The notes beneath the pieces were generated by a model. The model was not told the DNA's origin. It searched no databases and was given only the letters and a program-made list of their open reading frames with translations. The translations under genes were made by a program, and so were the position numbers. 64,000 bases of DNA from assembly GCF_013184775.1 (NCBI RefSeq), contig NZ_JAATVV010000001.1, positions 248,001 through 312,000 of the forward strand. Reading direction: 5' to 3'. This stretch comes from Martelella sp. HB161492 (GTDB lineage: Bacteria; Pseudomonadota; Alphaproteobacteria; Rhizobiales; Rhizobiaceae). Positions 46,506 through 56,144 of the stretch are shown here, one piece after another. Position 1 is the stretch's first letter. Each line of letters begins with the position of its first letter.

Positions 46506-47543
46506 TCAAAGCCCGTCGAGACGCTCGGGATCTGAGCGGACAAGGTCGATTTCGCGGATTGTTCTGATGACCGTGATCCGGGCTGTCAGCGTCGACAGAA
46601 CCGAGATCATCAGGATCGTCAGCGCGATACCGAAATAGGCGCCGGATCCGACCGAAATGGCACCGAAGAGCGCCGTTGTCTGATCGGCCCCCGGTGTTGC
46701 CAGATAATGGCCCTGCCAGAAACCGACCGCAAAGAAGAACAGGCAGACCAGCACTCCGCCGGTGATCGCGCCCTTCAGCGCGATGCGGAAGAAATGCCGC
46801 TGAAACTGGTTGGCGACGAACGCGCTTTCCGCGCCGACGAAATGCAGCACCTCGACAATATTGCGGCTGCCGGCCAGTGCGCCGCGCGTGGCAAAGATCA
46901 CCGTCAGGATCATGGCGAAGAAGACCAGCGCCATGATTGCCACGCCAATACTGGTCGTCGCATCCGCCATGGCGGAAAGCCGGTCGACCCAGGCGCGGTG
47001 ATCGTCGAGATAGGCATTGGGAAGCGCATCGGTGAGCGCCTTGCCCATGGCGGCAAAATCGGGCGGGTTCGACTCGTCAATGGTGACGATGACCAGGCGC
47101 GGCACCGGCAGCTCATCAAAATCCAGCCCGGTTCCGAGCCAGGGCTCCAGCAAGCGCTCCGTTGCCGCCTCATCGACAATCCGCCCGTCCAGCGTGCCGA
47201 CGAATTGCAGGGCAATATCGCGCGCCTTGAGAAGATCAGCATTCATGTCGCGGCCTTCGGACGGCTTGATCTGGATCGTGATCTCGCGGGAAATGCCGCC
47301 CTGCCAGGCTGAGGCCGTCGCGCGCACCATGGAAACCCCGCCGAGGGTGAGGCAGGCCAGAAAGGACATGATCGCAATCACCGCCATCAGCGCCCGCGAC
47401 TGGACATTGCCCGGCGGCACGATTGGCGAAGGCCGCTCGGGTGCCGGCGCCACCGGCGCCGGAGCAGCCCGGGGCGTGCCCTGCCGAACCCTGTCATCAC
47501 GGCCGGTTGCGCGGCTTTTCTGTTTGCGGGGCGGGCTACTCAT
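46506..47543 (-). CDS. ftsX: Cell division protein FtsX
   Basis: A 345-residue membrane protein with four helices and a periplasmic domain after the first helix. The N-terminus is Arg/Pro/Ala-rich. The FtsX core shows QSRALMAVIAIMSFLACLTLGGVSMV, ISREITIQIKP, and ADATTSIGVAIMALVFFAMILTVIFATRGALAGSRNIVEVLHFVGA. FtsEX transmits cytoplasmic ATP hydrolysis to peptidoglycan hydrolases during division. ATG 47543 overlaps the end of ftsE. Confidence 0.93.
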   Translation of the reverse strand: MSSPPRKQKSRATGRDDRVRQGTPRAAPAPVAPAPERPSPIVPPGNVQSRALMAVIAIMSFLACLTLGGVSMVRATASAWQGGISREITIQIKPSEGRDMNADLLKARDIALQFVGTLDGRIVDEAATERLLEPWLGTGLDFDELPVPRLVIVTIDESNPPDFAAMGKALTDALPNAYLDDHRAWVDRLSAMADATTSIGVAIMALVFFAMILTVIFATRGALAGSRNIVEVLHFVGAESAFVANQFQRHFFRIALKGAITGGVLVCLFFFAVGFWQGHYLATPGADQTTALFGAISVGSGAYFGIALTILMISVLSTLTARITVIRTIREIDLVRSDPERLDGL

Positions 47544-48201
47544 AGATCTCAAGTCTTCCTTCCGAAAGGATCATTCGGCGGGCATCATAACGGTCCATCA
47601 GCGCGATATCATGGGTGGCGATCACCACCGCCGTGCCGAGCCGGTTGAGCTCGACGAACAGGCTCAAGATCCGCCGCGCCATGGGCGGATCGACATTGCC
47701 GGTCGGCTCGTCGGCCAGCAGCACTTCCGGCTGATCAATCAGCGCGCGTGCGATCGCCACACGCTGCTTTTCACCGCCGGACAGAACCGGCGGTCTGACA
47801 TGCAGCCGGTCGCCAAGTCCGACCCAGCGCAAAAGCTCGATCACATCAGAGCGATAGGCCATCTCGTCCTTGCCGCGCACCCTGAGCGGCAGCGCGACAT
47901 TTTCATAGGTCGTCAGATGGTCAAGCAGGCGAAAATCCTGGAACACGATACCGACCCGGCGGCGCAGCATGGGAAATTCCTTGCGCGGGATGACGGCGAC
48001 ATCACGCCCGAACAGCCGGATCAGCCCACGGGTCGGCTGCAACGCCATCAGCATCAGCCGCAAGAGCGTGGTCTTGCCGGCACCGGAGGGGCCGGTCAGG
48101 AACTGAAAGGAATTCTTTGGTATATCGAAGGTCAGGTCGCGGAGAATTTCCGGGCCCATCCCATAGCGCAGTCCAACATTTTCGAAATGGATCAAAGCCA
48201 T
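47536..48201 (-). CDS. ftsE: Cell division ATP-binding protein FtsE
   Basis: A 221-residue ABC ATPase: Walker A GPSGAGKT at 37-44, VLSGGEKQRVAIARAL signature, VLLADEPTGNVD Walker B, ATHD H-loop. MALIHFENVGLRYGMGPEIL is the usual FtsE start. ATG 48201 is preferred over upstream in-frame codons. FtsX follows with an eight-base overlap. The promoter region has a near-CtrA motif (48255-48269). Confidence 0.95.
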   Translation of the reverse strand: MALIHFENVGLRYGMGPEILRDLTFDIPKNSFQFLTGPSGAGKTTLLRLMLMALQPTRGLIRLFGRDVAVIPRKEFPMLRRRVGIVFQDFRLLDHLTTYENVALPLRVRGKDEMAYRSDVIELLRWVGLGDRLHVRPPVLSGGEKQRVAIARALIDQPEVLLADEPTGNVDPPMARRILSLFVELNRLGTAVVIATHDIALMDRYDARRMILSEGRLEIYE

Positions 48202-48254
48202 CGCTTCCCGACCGTGTCGCTTTTGCATCTGGACCTCCATGTTAACGATCATGA

Positions 48255-48269
48255 TTAACAGCCGGTAAA
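48255..48269. promoter_or_regulatory. CtrA-like motif upstream of ftsE
   Basis: TTAA-N7-TAAA is one base off the CtrA consensus TTAA-N7-TTAA, 54 bases upstream of the ftsE start. Cell-cycle control of division genes by CtrA is known in alphaproteobacteria, but the match is weak. Confidence 0.35.
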
Positions 48270-48436
48270 CATGATGCGACAGACGCCCTATTCCCGACCT
48301 TCCTGTCGCATGGCGCCAAAATACAACTTTCCACCGCTCTTTGCCCTGCAAGTCCGGCGATTGCGACCGGCAAGATTGCTACCGGCAGATAAAAACACTA
48401 ATAACCCTGATCTAGGCTTACCCAGGGAGCATGTTG

Positions 48437-48979
48437 ATGCACGTTGTACGCGGAAAAAAGATCGAGGAACTCTACAGCGCCGAAACCATTGCGGCTCGCA
48501 ATGAGGAGCTGGCGGTCGAGATCGCCTCGGGCCCGGTGAGAGATCTGCTGGTGATCGCCATCCTCAAGGGCTCTTTCGTTTTCGCGGCCGATCTCATCCG
48601 CGCCCTGCACAAATCCGGCCTGGCCCCGGAAGTGGAATTCATGACGCTTTCAAGCTACGGCACAGGAACTGTGAGCCAGGGCGTGCGTCTGGTCAAGGAC
48701 ATAGACAGCGATGTCAAGGGCCGCGATATTCTGCTGATCGACGACATTCTCGAATCCGGCCGGACGCTGCAATTTGCCAAGAACATGCTGTTCGAACGCG
48801 GCGCTGCCAATGTTTCGATCGCGGTTCTGCTCGACAAGCACGAGAAGCGCGAAGAGGCGCTTGAGGCCGATCATTACGGTTTCCGCTGCCCTGACAAGTT
48901 CGTCGTCGGCTATGGCATGGATGTGGCTCACGCCTTCCGCGAACTGCCCTTTGTCGGCGTCGTTACGGGTGATGCTTAA
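48437..48979 (+). CDS. hpt: Hypoxanthine phosphoribosyltransferase
   Basis: A 180-residue purine salvage enzyme converting hypoxanthine or guanine with PRPP to the nucleotide. IAILKGSFVFAADLIRAL, the SSYGTGTVSQG loop and the PRPP motif DILLIDDILESGRTL are clear. ATG 48437 has GGGAG seven bases upstream; ATG 48431 is an alternative two codons earlier. It precedes cpdR, the usual rhizobial order. Confidence 0.95.
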   Translation: MHVVRGKKIEELYSAETIAARNEELAVEIASGPVRDLLVIAILKGSFVFAADLIRALHKSGLAPEVEFMTLSSYGTGTVSQGVRLVKDIDSDVKGRDILLIDDILESGRTLQFAKNMLFERGAANVSIAVLLDKHEKREEALEADHYGFRCPDKFVVGYGMDVAHAFRELPFVGVVTGDA

Positions 48980-49028
48980 TAGATGCTGAAGAGCTGCAAT
49001 ACAGCTTGTTAACTACAGCAGAACGGGA

Positions 49029-49054
49029 CTTTGCGATGTTTACTTCTCGCAAAG
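49029..49054. other. Stem-loop between hpt and cpdR
   Basis: ctttgcga (49029-49036) and tcgcaaag (49047-49054) form a perfect eight-base stem with a ten-base loop. No T-run follows, so it may be an mRNA structure or regulatory site rather than a terminator. Confidence 0.45.
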
Positions 49055-49144
49055 AAAGTTCTGGTGATCTCTCTGTCAACAAAGCCTGTGGAACAACAGG
49101 CGAGCAAATAGGTTTATGAAAGACAGAGAAAGCGGGAAACCGAC

Positions 49145-49504
49145 ATGGCCAGGATCCTGATCACCGAAGATGAAGTATCGCTGCGCGCCTTTGTGGCAAG
49201 GGCATTGCGCCTTGATGGCCACGAAACGGTGGAAGCCGGCGACGGTGCGGAAGGACTGGAGCTTCTGGCGGAAGGCGATTACGACCTGCTGCTGTCGGAC
49301 GTGCGCATGCCGATCATGGATGGCATTGCGCTTGCCCATGCCGCCCATTCGAACCATCCTGGCATGAAGATCCTGCTGATGACCGGCTTTGCCGAGCAGC
49401 GCGAACGCGCCGACGACCTGATGGAAAAGATCATCGACGTGGTGCAGAAGCCCTTCGCGCTGCCCGATATCCGCCGCGCCGTCGCCCGGGCGCTCGCCGC
49501 CTGA
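49145..49504 (+). CDS. cpdR: CpdR-type single-domain response regulator
   Basis: A 119-residue receiver domain with no output domain. Acid pocket at Glu8-Asp9, phosphoacceptor Asp52 (LLLSDVRMP), Thr80 and Lys102 (VVQKPF) are present. Sequence and position after hpt match rhizobial CpdR, which localises ClpXP to the pole and controls CtrA proteolysis. It ends at a strong terminator. Confidence 0.92.
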   Translation: MARILITEDEVSLRAFVARALRLDGHETVEAGDGAEGLELLAEGDYDLLLSDVRMPIMDGIALAHAAHSNHPGMKILLMTGFAEQRERADDLMEKIIDVVQKPFALPDIRRAVARALAA

Positions 49505-49538
49505 TCTTTCCCGACTGCAAGACAGAAGACCTCAAAAC

Positions 49539-49573
49539 CTGCCCGGCACCAGACATGGTGCGGGCAGTTTTTT
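49539..49573 (+). terminator. Rho-independent terminator of cpdR
   Basis: A stem of 11 pairs with one bulged base (ctgcccggcacc 49539-49550 / ggtgcgggcag 49557-49567) is followed by TTTTTT. It overlaps the stop codon of the convergent TIGR02302 gene. Confidence 0.9.
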
Positions 49574-52130
49574 ATTGGGTGTCATCGGGCTGCAGCAGCC
49601 GCTCCAGATAGGGCTGCTCACTCGGCAGAACCGCATCACCGCCGAGCTTGCGGCGGATTGCATCAAGGATTTCGCGTGCCCGCTGCACGGTGATTTCATC
49701 TGGCACCTTGACCGACGAGGAACCGAAATCCATGCCGTTCTGCCCTGGATTGCGGCCGAGCGGATCACGGCCCTGCTGATTGCCGAAACCGAACGGCATG
49801 GAACCGCCCTGCCCGCCCTCGCGGCCATTGGCCATGAGGCTCATCATCATCTGCTGCGCGCCATCGCGCAGCGCCTGCAATGCCTTGCCCTGGCCATCAA
49901 GCGCCTGGCTGCCTTCGCCATCGCCCAGCGCCTCGGAGGCTCCCTTCATCGCCTCGCCGGCCTTGCCGAAGCCGTCCTGTTCGGGAACGCCAAGATCCTT
50001 CAACCCCTTCTGGAGCGACTGGAGCTGTTCACCCAGCTGATCCTGCCGCTCGCGCAGCTGCTTCAGCGCCTCCCGCAATTCGTCCGCACTCATATCCTGC
50101 GGTGCCTTCTGGCTGCCGTCAGCGCTTTTGCCCTCCTGCCCATCATCACTCTGGAAATCACCCCATTCGAGGCGATCCTGCAATTGCTGTTCGAGCGTGT
50201 GGGTCTCGCCCATCAGCTGCTGCTGCTTCTGGATCAGATCGCCAAGCTTGTCGACCTGCTGGCGCATCTTCGAGTTCTGCTGACTGTTGCGCGCGTCCGC
50301 CGATGAGGGCGGCTGGATATTGTTCATCATCCGCTGCAATTGCGACAGAAGATCCTGCGCCGCCTGCCGGTCTCCCGAACGGGCAAGGTTCTCCAGCTGG
50401 TTCAGCAGGTTCGAGAGATCGTTCTGACGCAGCATTTCCTGAAGCCCCGGATCAATTGCCTGGTCCTGCGGCATATCCTTCATCCGGCTGGCCATTTCCG
50501 AAAGATAGTCGGTCATCGCCTGACGCAGTTCTTCCATCAGCTTGGCGATCTCCGCATCCGACGCATTGTTCTTCAGCGCCTCGCTCAGCGCATCCTGCGC
50601 ATCGCGCAGGCGCCGCTCGGCATCGGAAAGGCTGCCATCCTCGATTCCCGTGGCGATCTGCCACATATAATCGGCCACGTCACGATAGCTGGCCTTGTCA
50701 TGGGCAAGCTTCATGCGCGTCTGGGCAGACTTGATCAGCAGAAAATGGGTAATGTTGGGAATGGTTTCCTCAGGCCGCAGCGTCATCGCCTCGCTGTAGG
50801 AGATCGCCTTCGGCATGGCGCGCATATCAAGGCTGAAAATCCGCCGCTGTTCGGCAACGGCGGCCGCCAGCATTTCATGGAAATTGCGCTCCGGCAGAAT
50901 GGTGCTGACCGGCTGGGAGCGGCCGATATTGCCATGCGCATCCTCGGCGACGAGCGTGATCGTCACCGGCGCGCCGGACATCGGGTTTTCGGTGATATCG
51001 CGACTGGTGACAGCCTTGTTGTCATCGCTGTTGCGGCGCGGCAGGTTCAGCGGAAAATCCGGCGGAGGATAAAGCGGGATCGCGCCGCTCGTGTCTGCAT
51101 CCGCTGGCTTGATGTCAGCATAGGCCTTGGTCACGCCATAGTCGTCGCTGACCGTGTATTCAAGCTCCAGCGCGCCATTGGCGGCGCGGCGCGGACGGCC
51201 GGCAAAGGCAATCACTGGCGGCTGGTCGGCCACCACCTGCACCGGCCAGGACCGGCCTGCCGCCTCCAGCGTGCCGTCTTCCGTCAGACTGAAAGCCGCA
51301 CTGGAGGCCAGCTTTTCGCGCTTCGCCGAACCGTCATCAGGATCAGCCGCCGTGCCATCCTTGCCGACGAAACGGATCGGCGAACTGGCGCCCTGGCCGG
51401 AAAGCCGCACGGTCAGCACCGAACCTGCCGGCACGCTGACGGCATCGCCGGCCCCGTCAGGCGCCAGATAGACCGGTGCCTCACCGGTATAGGCCGGCGG
51501 TGAAATCCAGGCATCGACCCGCAGCGCCAGCAGGGTCTCGCGGCCGGGGGCCGGCGGCGCGAATGCGTCGGCGATCCGTCCACTGTCACTGGACGACGCA
51601 TAGAAAAAGCCGATGAACAGCAGAAAGACCGGTATGGCGCGCAGCCCATGAGGATCATAAAGCGTCAGATCCGGCGCAGGAACGCCGCTGTCGAGATGGC
51701 GGATCTTCGCCGCAACCCGCCGGCGGTGGGCATGCCAGAGCGCAAGTGCCTCGGATGACGCAGTGGCCGGACGGTCATCAAGAAGCGTGATCGCCTGATG
51801 CGCCAGTCCGCTCTTTTCCTCCAGCCTGCGATTGCCAGCAGCATGATCCGGGAATTTCAATCGCCGGAGCGGAAACAGGCTGGCGACGAACGCAGCCGCA
51901 AGACCAGCAAGAAGCACGAGCCTGATTGCAAAAGGCAGCGCGGCGAAAAGGCCAAGCCAGGACAAGGCGAGAAACAGGAAAAGCAGCGAGACCGGCCAGA
52001 CAAGGCGCGGCACCAGCTGATCGATGAAGAGCGACAGCCTGGCGCGATTGCGCTTGACCGCCACCCGCCGCAACAGATCTTCCGGCAGGTCATCACGTTT
52101 CGCGCTGGTCTCGTTCGGCTGTTCCGCCAT
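49572..52130 (-). CDS. TIGR02302-family (DUF4175) membrane protein
   Basis: An 852-residue protein with N-terminal membrane helices (VWPVSLLFLFLALSWLGLFA, FAIRLVLLAGLAAAFVASLF, and one near 165), a periplasmic middle region, and long Gln/Asp-rich coiled-coil stretches toward the C-terminus (for example QLRERQDQLGEQLQSLQKGL). This is TIGR02302, widely present in alphaproteobacteria next to lysA and of unknown function. The AAAGGA site precedes ATG 52130. Confidence 0.9.
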   Translation of the reverse strand: MAEQPNETSAKRDDLPEDLLRRVAVKRNRARLSLFIDQLVPRLVWPVSLLFLFLALSWLGLFAALPFAIRLVLLAGLAAAFVASLFPLRRLKFPDHAAGNRRLEEKSGLAHQAITLLDDRPATASSEALALWHAHRRRVAAKIRHLDSGVPAPDLTLYDPHGLRAIPVFLLFIGFFYASSSDSGRIADAFAPPAPGRETLLALRVDAWISPPAYTGEAPVYLAPDGAGDAVSVPAGSVLTVRLSGQGASSPIRFVGKDGTAADPDDGSAKREKLASSAAFSLTEDGTLEAAGRSWPVQVVADQPPVIAFAGRPRRAANGALELEYTVSDDYGVTKAYADIKPADADTSGAIPLYPPPDFPLNLPRRNSDDNKAVTSRDITENPMSGAPVTITLVAEDAHGNIGRSQPVSTILPERNFHEMLAAAVAEQRRIFSLDMRAMPKAISYSEAMTLRPEETIPNITHFLLIKSAQTRMKLAHDKASYRDVADYMWQIATGIEDGSLSDAERRLRDAQDALSEALKNNASDAEIAKLMEELRQAMTDYLSEMASRMKDMPQDQAIDPGLQEMLRQNDLSNLLNQLENLARSGDRQAAQDLLSQLQRMMNNIQPPSSADARNSQQNSKMRQQVDKLGDLIQKQQQLMGETHTLEQQLQDRLEWGDFQSDDGQEGKSADGSQKAPQDMSADELREALKQLRERQDQLGEQLQSLQKGLKDLGVPEQDGFGKAGEAMKGASEALGDGEGSQALDGQGKALQALRDGAQQMMMSLMANGREGGQGGSMPFGFGNQQGRDPLGRNPGQNGMDFGSSSVKVPDEITVQRAREILDAIRRKLGGDAVLPSEQPYLERLLQPDDTQ

Positions 52131-52263
52131 GGCGTCCTTTCGCCCCGACGCATGTCACGTGCTGCGCCTATTTCATCATCAAGAATAATGCGCAATGTGT
52201 CGAGAGCGAGGTAAACCCCCGCTCATCCTTTTCGGTACATTTCCGCATCAAAAGACCGTGTGG

Positions 52264-53526
52264 TCAGAGCCAGTCCGGAACGGAATCGAGCGCAATCAGC
52301 TCTTCATAGGTCGCACGCGGCCGGATGATATGGAAACGGTCGCCATTGACGAGCACTTCGGGAACCAGAAGACGGGAATTATACGTGCCCGCCTGCACGG
52401 CACCATAGGCACCCGCCGTGCCGACGGCCAGAAGATCACCGGGCTCCGGGCGCTCCAGATCACGCTCCTGCCCCAGGAAATCGCCGGTTTCGCAGACCGG
52501 GCCGACGACATCTGCGACAATGCGATCGGCCTTGGGTCTCAGCGTTACCGGGCGGATATCATGCCAGGCTTCGTAAAGGGTCGGGCGAATCAGATCATTC
52601 ATCGCGCCATCGGTGATGATGAAATTCTTGCCTTCCGTCTCCTTCACATAGATCACCTCGGTGACGAAGATGCCGGCATTTCCGACGATCATGCGCCCCG
52701 GCTCGGTGACGATGGTGCAATTGAGCCCCTCCAGCGCCTCGCGCACGACGCCGGCATAGGCGACCGGATCCGGCGGCGGTGCATTGTCGCCCTTGTAGGG
52801 AATACCGAGCCCACCGCCGACATCCACATGATCGATCTCATGGCCATTGGCACGCAGCGTCTCAACCAGCGATGCCAGGCGCTGGAAGGCGGCCTTGAAG
52901 GGGGAAAGATCGGTGATCTGGCTGCCGATATGCATGTCGATACCGGAAATGCGGATGCCTTCCATCTTCGCGGCATTGGCATAGACCTCCTCGGCCCGGG
53001 CGAAGGGAATACCGAACTTGTCGCCCTTCTTGCCGGTCGAGATCTTCGCATGGGTCTTGGCGTCGACATCGGGATTGATGCGGAAGGAGACCGGCGCGCG
53101 CTTGCCGAGCGCCTCGGCGCGCGCATTCAGCACTTCAAGCTCCGGTTCGCTTTCGACGTTGAAACAGGCAATGCCGGTCTTCAGCGCCAGATCGATCTCG
53201 CGCACCGTCTTGCCAACGCCGGAGAACATGATCTTGTGCGGCGGCACGCCGGCAGCAAGCGCGCGGCGCAGTTCGCCCTCGGAAACGACGTCCATGCCGG
53301 CGCCAAGCGCTGCCAGTGTCTTCAGCACGGCCTGATTGGAATTGGCCTTCATCGCATAACAGACCAGCGCATCCGTGCCCTCGAAGGCCTTGGCAAAGAC
53401 CTGATAGTGCCGTGTCAGCGTCGCTGTGGAATAGACATAGAAAGGCGTGCCGACGGCATCAGCGATCGCCGGGACAGGAACGTCCTCAGCATAGAGAATA
53501 CCATCAGAATAGTGAAAATGGTTCAC
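52264..53526 (-). CDS. lysA: Diaminopimelate decarboxylase
   Basis: A 420-residue PLP-dependent fold III enzyme that decarboxylates meso-DAP to lysine. Lys60 in CYAMKANSN binds PLP; GGGLGIPY, the EPGRMIVGNAG block and CETGDFLGQ are conserved. GTG 53526 (MNHFHYSDGILYAED after initiation) follows AGGG by eight bases. lptM and argH lie upstream on the same strand, a recurrent rhizobial cluster. Confidence 0.97.
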   Translation of the reverse strand: MNHFHYSDGILYAEDVPVPAIADAVGTPFYVYSTATLTRHYQVFAKAFEGTDALVCYAMKANSNQAVLKTLAALGAGMDVVSEGELRRALAAGVPPHKIMFSGVGKTVREIDLALKTGIACFNVESEPELEVLNARAEALGKRAPVSFRINPDVDAKTHAKISTGKKGDKFGIPFARAEEVYANAAKMEGIRISGIDMHIGSQITDLSPFKAAFQRLASLVETLRANGHEIDHVDVGGGLGIPYKGDNAPPPDPVAYAGVVREALEGLNCTIVTEPGRMIVGNAGIFVTEVIYVKETEGKNFIITDGAMNDLIRPTLYEAWHDIRPVTLRPKADRIVADVVGPVCETGDFLGQERDLERPEPGDLLAVGTAGAYGAVQAGTYNSRLLVPEVLVNGDRFHIIRPRATYEELIALDSVPDWL

Positions 53527-53640
53527 CTTGAGACCCTGAATTTCTGGGGCATAATCCGACCGGAGCGAAACAAGGGCCGATAAGGTTATGCGGCTAAACA
53601 CATGAATGAAGCGCTGTTCTTATCCTGTCATTCCGGCGCT

Positions 53641-53916
53641 CTAGAGGAGCGAATCGAGGAAGAAAGAATTGTTGCTCGCGCGGTTCAGATTTTCCGGCGT
53701 GACATTGTCACCGGAACCATCAAGAATGATCGGCTTGTTGCCCGGCGTCACCTGAACCTGTGGCTGATCGCTGTCGGCGGCCTGACGCTCGGCATCCCGC
53801 GCGGCCTGGGCTTGCGTTTTCGGCTGTGGCACCTCAAGAGGGCCCTTTCGCCCGCAGGCGGTCAGTGCGATGGCGGCCAGCAACATGGCCAGAATGGCGG
53901 TGGTGGAAGTCTTCAT
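53641..53916 (-). CDS. lptM: LptM-like small lipoprotein
   Basis: A 91-residue lipoprotein: signal peptide with LTAC (Cys21) lipobox followed by GRKGPLE, the LptM/YifL signature. LptM helps LptD mature in E. coli. The gene lies between argH and lysA, as in many proteobacteria. Confidence 0.85.
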   Translation of the reverse strand: MKTSTTAILAMLLAAIALTACGRKGPLEVPQPKTQAQAARDAERQAADSDQPQVQVTPGNKPIILDGSGDNVTPENLNRASNNSFFLDSLL

Positions 53917-54013
53917 GATCGCCCTATAGCAGACTATGCCTTCTGATCTAGACTTGGTGATAGCCGATTGAGGGCCGCTTGTGCACCCTCAATCGCGCCG
54001 CACCGGAGCTTTA

Positions 54014-55420
54014 TCAGTTACGCGCTTTCCACCAGGCGATCTGCTTCTTCACCTCTTCGGGCGCCGTGCCGCCGAAGCTCTTACGCGAGGCGACCGAGGC
54101 CTCCACCGTCAGCACGTCGAAAATGCCTGCGGTGATCGCCGGATTGATCGCCTGCAGCTCTTCCAGCGACAGATCGGCGAGGTCACAGCCCTTCTGTTCG
54201 GCAAGAGCGACGGCATGGCCGGTGGCGTGGTGGGCATCGCGGAAGGGAAGGCCTGCCTCGCGCACCAGCCAGTCGGCCAGATCCGTGGCCGTGGAAAAGC
54301 CGGAACCGGCGGCTTTTTTCATCGCCGCGACATTGACGGCAAGGTCACCGATCATGCCGGTCATCGCGGCAATCGCCAGTTCAAGGCTCGCAGCGGCATC
54401 GAAGACCTGTTCCTTGTCTTCCTGCATGTCCTTGGAATAGGCGAGCGGCAGGCCTTTCATCACCGTCAGCAGCGCCACCAGCGAGCCATTGATGCGGCCG
54501 GTCTTGGCGCGCACCAGCTCGGCGGCATCCGGGTTTTTCTTCTGCGGCATGATCGAGGAGCCGGTGGAAAAACTGTCGGACAGGCGGACGAAATTGAACT
54601 GCGGCGTCGACCAGATGACGATTTCCTCGGCAAGCCGCGACAGATGCGTGCCGCAGATCGAAGCCAGCGACAGGAATTCCAGCGCGAAATCGCGGTCGGA
54701 CACCGTATCGATGGAATTGCGGGTCGGCCCGCCGGCAAAGCCGAGCGCCTTCGCCGTCATGTGACGGTCGATCGGAAAACCGGTGCCGGCAAGTGCGGCA
54801 GCCCCGATCGGGCTTTCATCGAGATGCTCGATGGCGTGACGCACGCGGGAACGGTCGCGGCCGAACATTTCCACATAGGCCATGCAGTGATGACCGAAGG
54901 TGACCGGCTGGGCCGTCTGCAGATGGGTGAAGCCCGGCATCACCGTTTCGGCGTGTTCTTCGGCGCGACGGAGAAAGACGGCGATCAGCCCTGTCAGCGC
55001 CGCTTCGGTCTTCACCAGCTCCTTCTTGACCCAGAGGCGGAAGTCCAGCGCCACCTGGTCATTGCGCGAGCGCGCCGTGTGCAGGCGGCCAGCGGCCGGT
55101 CCGATCATCTCGCGCAGCCGGTTTTCGATATTCATGTGAATATCTTCAAGCGCACGGGAGAAGGTGAAGCTGCCGGCTTCGATCTCACGACGAATTGTCT
55201 GGAGACCATCAACAATCGCGGATCTGTCATCTTCCGAAATGATGCCTTTTGCGGCAAGCATGGTGGCATGCGCGATAGAACCGTCAATGTCCTCATTGTA
55301 GAGTGCCTTGTCGAAACCGATGGAGGCATTTATCTCCTCCATGATCGCATCGGGACCTGAGGCGAAACGCCCGCCCCACATCTGGTTGGAGGTCTTGTTG
55401 GAGGAATTGCCGTCAGCCAT
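54014..55420 (-). CDS. argH: Argininosuccinate lyase
   Basis: A 468-residue enzyme of the fumarase/aspartase superfamily splitting argininosuccinate into arginine and fumarate. The flexible signature loop [15 protein letters not shown] and [17 protein letters not shown] and [21 protein letters not shown] are conserved. ATG 55420 has AGG upstream. It is divergent from tlpA, with only 23 bases between start codons. Confidence 0.98.
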   Translation of the reverse strand: MADGNSSNKTSNQMWGGRFASGPDAIMEEINASIGFDKALYNEDIDGSIAHATMLAAKGIISEDDRSAIVDGLQTIRREIEAGSFTFSRALEDIHMNIENRLREMIGPAAGRLHTARSRNDQVALDFRLWVKKELVKTEAALTGLIAVFLRRAEEHAETVMPGFTHLQTAQPVTFGHHCMAYVEMFGRDRSRVRHAIEHLDESPIGAAALAGTGFPIDRHMTAKALGFAGGPTRNSIDTVSDRDFALEFLSLASICGTHLSRLAEEIVIWSTPQFNFVRLSDSFSTGSSIMPQKKNPDAAELVRAKTGRINGSLVALLTVMKGLPLAYSKDMQEDKEQVFDAAASLELAIAAMTGMIGDLAVNVAAMKKAAGSGFSTATDLADWLVREAGLPFRDAHHATGHAVALAEQKGCDLADLSLEELQAINPAITAGIFDVLTVEASVASRKSFGGTAPEEVKKQIAWWKARN

Positions 55421-55443
55421 GATGAGCCTATCTGGAGAATGAA

Positions 55444-56103
55444 ATGACGAAGAAAAGACAAAAACTCATCTCCGCCAGACTGGTGATGATCGCACTTGTT
55501 GCCGGACTTTTGGCCGGCGCTGTCGCGGTATACGTGAAAAATGCCTTCACTGGCAATGGTTCGGACCAAACGGCAAGCGCCGGACAGTGCCAGAGCGCGA
55601 AGGACACGGCCGAAAAACTGCGGCCGCTGGCCGCCGGCGAGGTGGCGGCCTTCGTCGTTGCCGATACGCCGAAACCCGTCACCGACCTCGCCTTCAATAA
55701 GGAAGGCGGCGATACCACGCTCTCCGCCTTCAGGGGCAAGACGGTGCTGCTCAATCTCTGGGCCACATGGTGCATTCCCTGCCGCGAGGAAATGCCGGCA
55801 CTTGATACGCTGGAAAAAGAGCTTGGCGGCGATGACTTCCAGGTCGTTGCCGTCAACATCGATACCGGCGGCGACGAAAAGCCCGTCCGTTTCATGGACG
55901 AAATCGGCATTCAGTCACTGGCCTTTTACCACGACCCGACGCTTGCCACCTTCAACACGCTGAAAAAGGACGGCCTTGCCTTCGGCCTGCCATCAACGGT
56001 GCTGATCGACCCGAACGGCTGCCTGATGGGCTCGATGAGCGGACCGGCGGAATGGGCAAGCGATGATGCAAAGGCGCTGATCAAGGCCGCGATCGGATCC
56101 TGA
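55444..56103 (+). CDS. tlpA: Thiol:disulfide interchange protein TlpA
   Basis: A 219-residue membrane-anchored periplasmic thioredoxin with N-terminal helix (about 12-31) and WCIPC at 109-113. Extra cysteines Cys49 and Cys193 match the second structural disulfide described in Bradyrhizobium TlpA, which supplies reductant to cytochrome oxidase assembly. Position opposite argH is common in rhizobia. Confidence 0.9.
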   Translation: MTKKRQKLISARLVMIALVAGLLAGAVAVYVKNAFTGNGSDQTASAGQCQSAKDTAEKLRPLAAGEVAAFVVADTPKPVTDLAFNKEGGDTTLSAFRGKTVLLNLWATWCIPCREEMPALDTLEKELGGDDFQVVAVNIDTGGDEKPVRFMDEIGIQSLAFYHDPTLATFNTLKKDGLAFGLPSTVLIDPNGCLMGSMSGPAEWASDDAKALIKAAIGS

Positions 56104-56144
56104 CCCCGGCGTGCCGTTTCGGGAAGGCTTATCCCGGATGCGCC

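Noticed and set aside
48242-48259. TTAA-N9-TTAA upstream of ftsE as a CtrA box
   Set aside because: The spacer is nine rather than seven bases; only the neighbouring TTAA-N7-TAAA was kept as a weak candidate.
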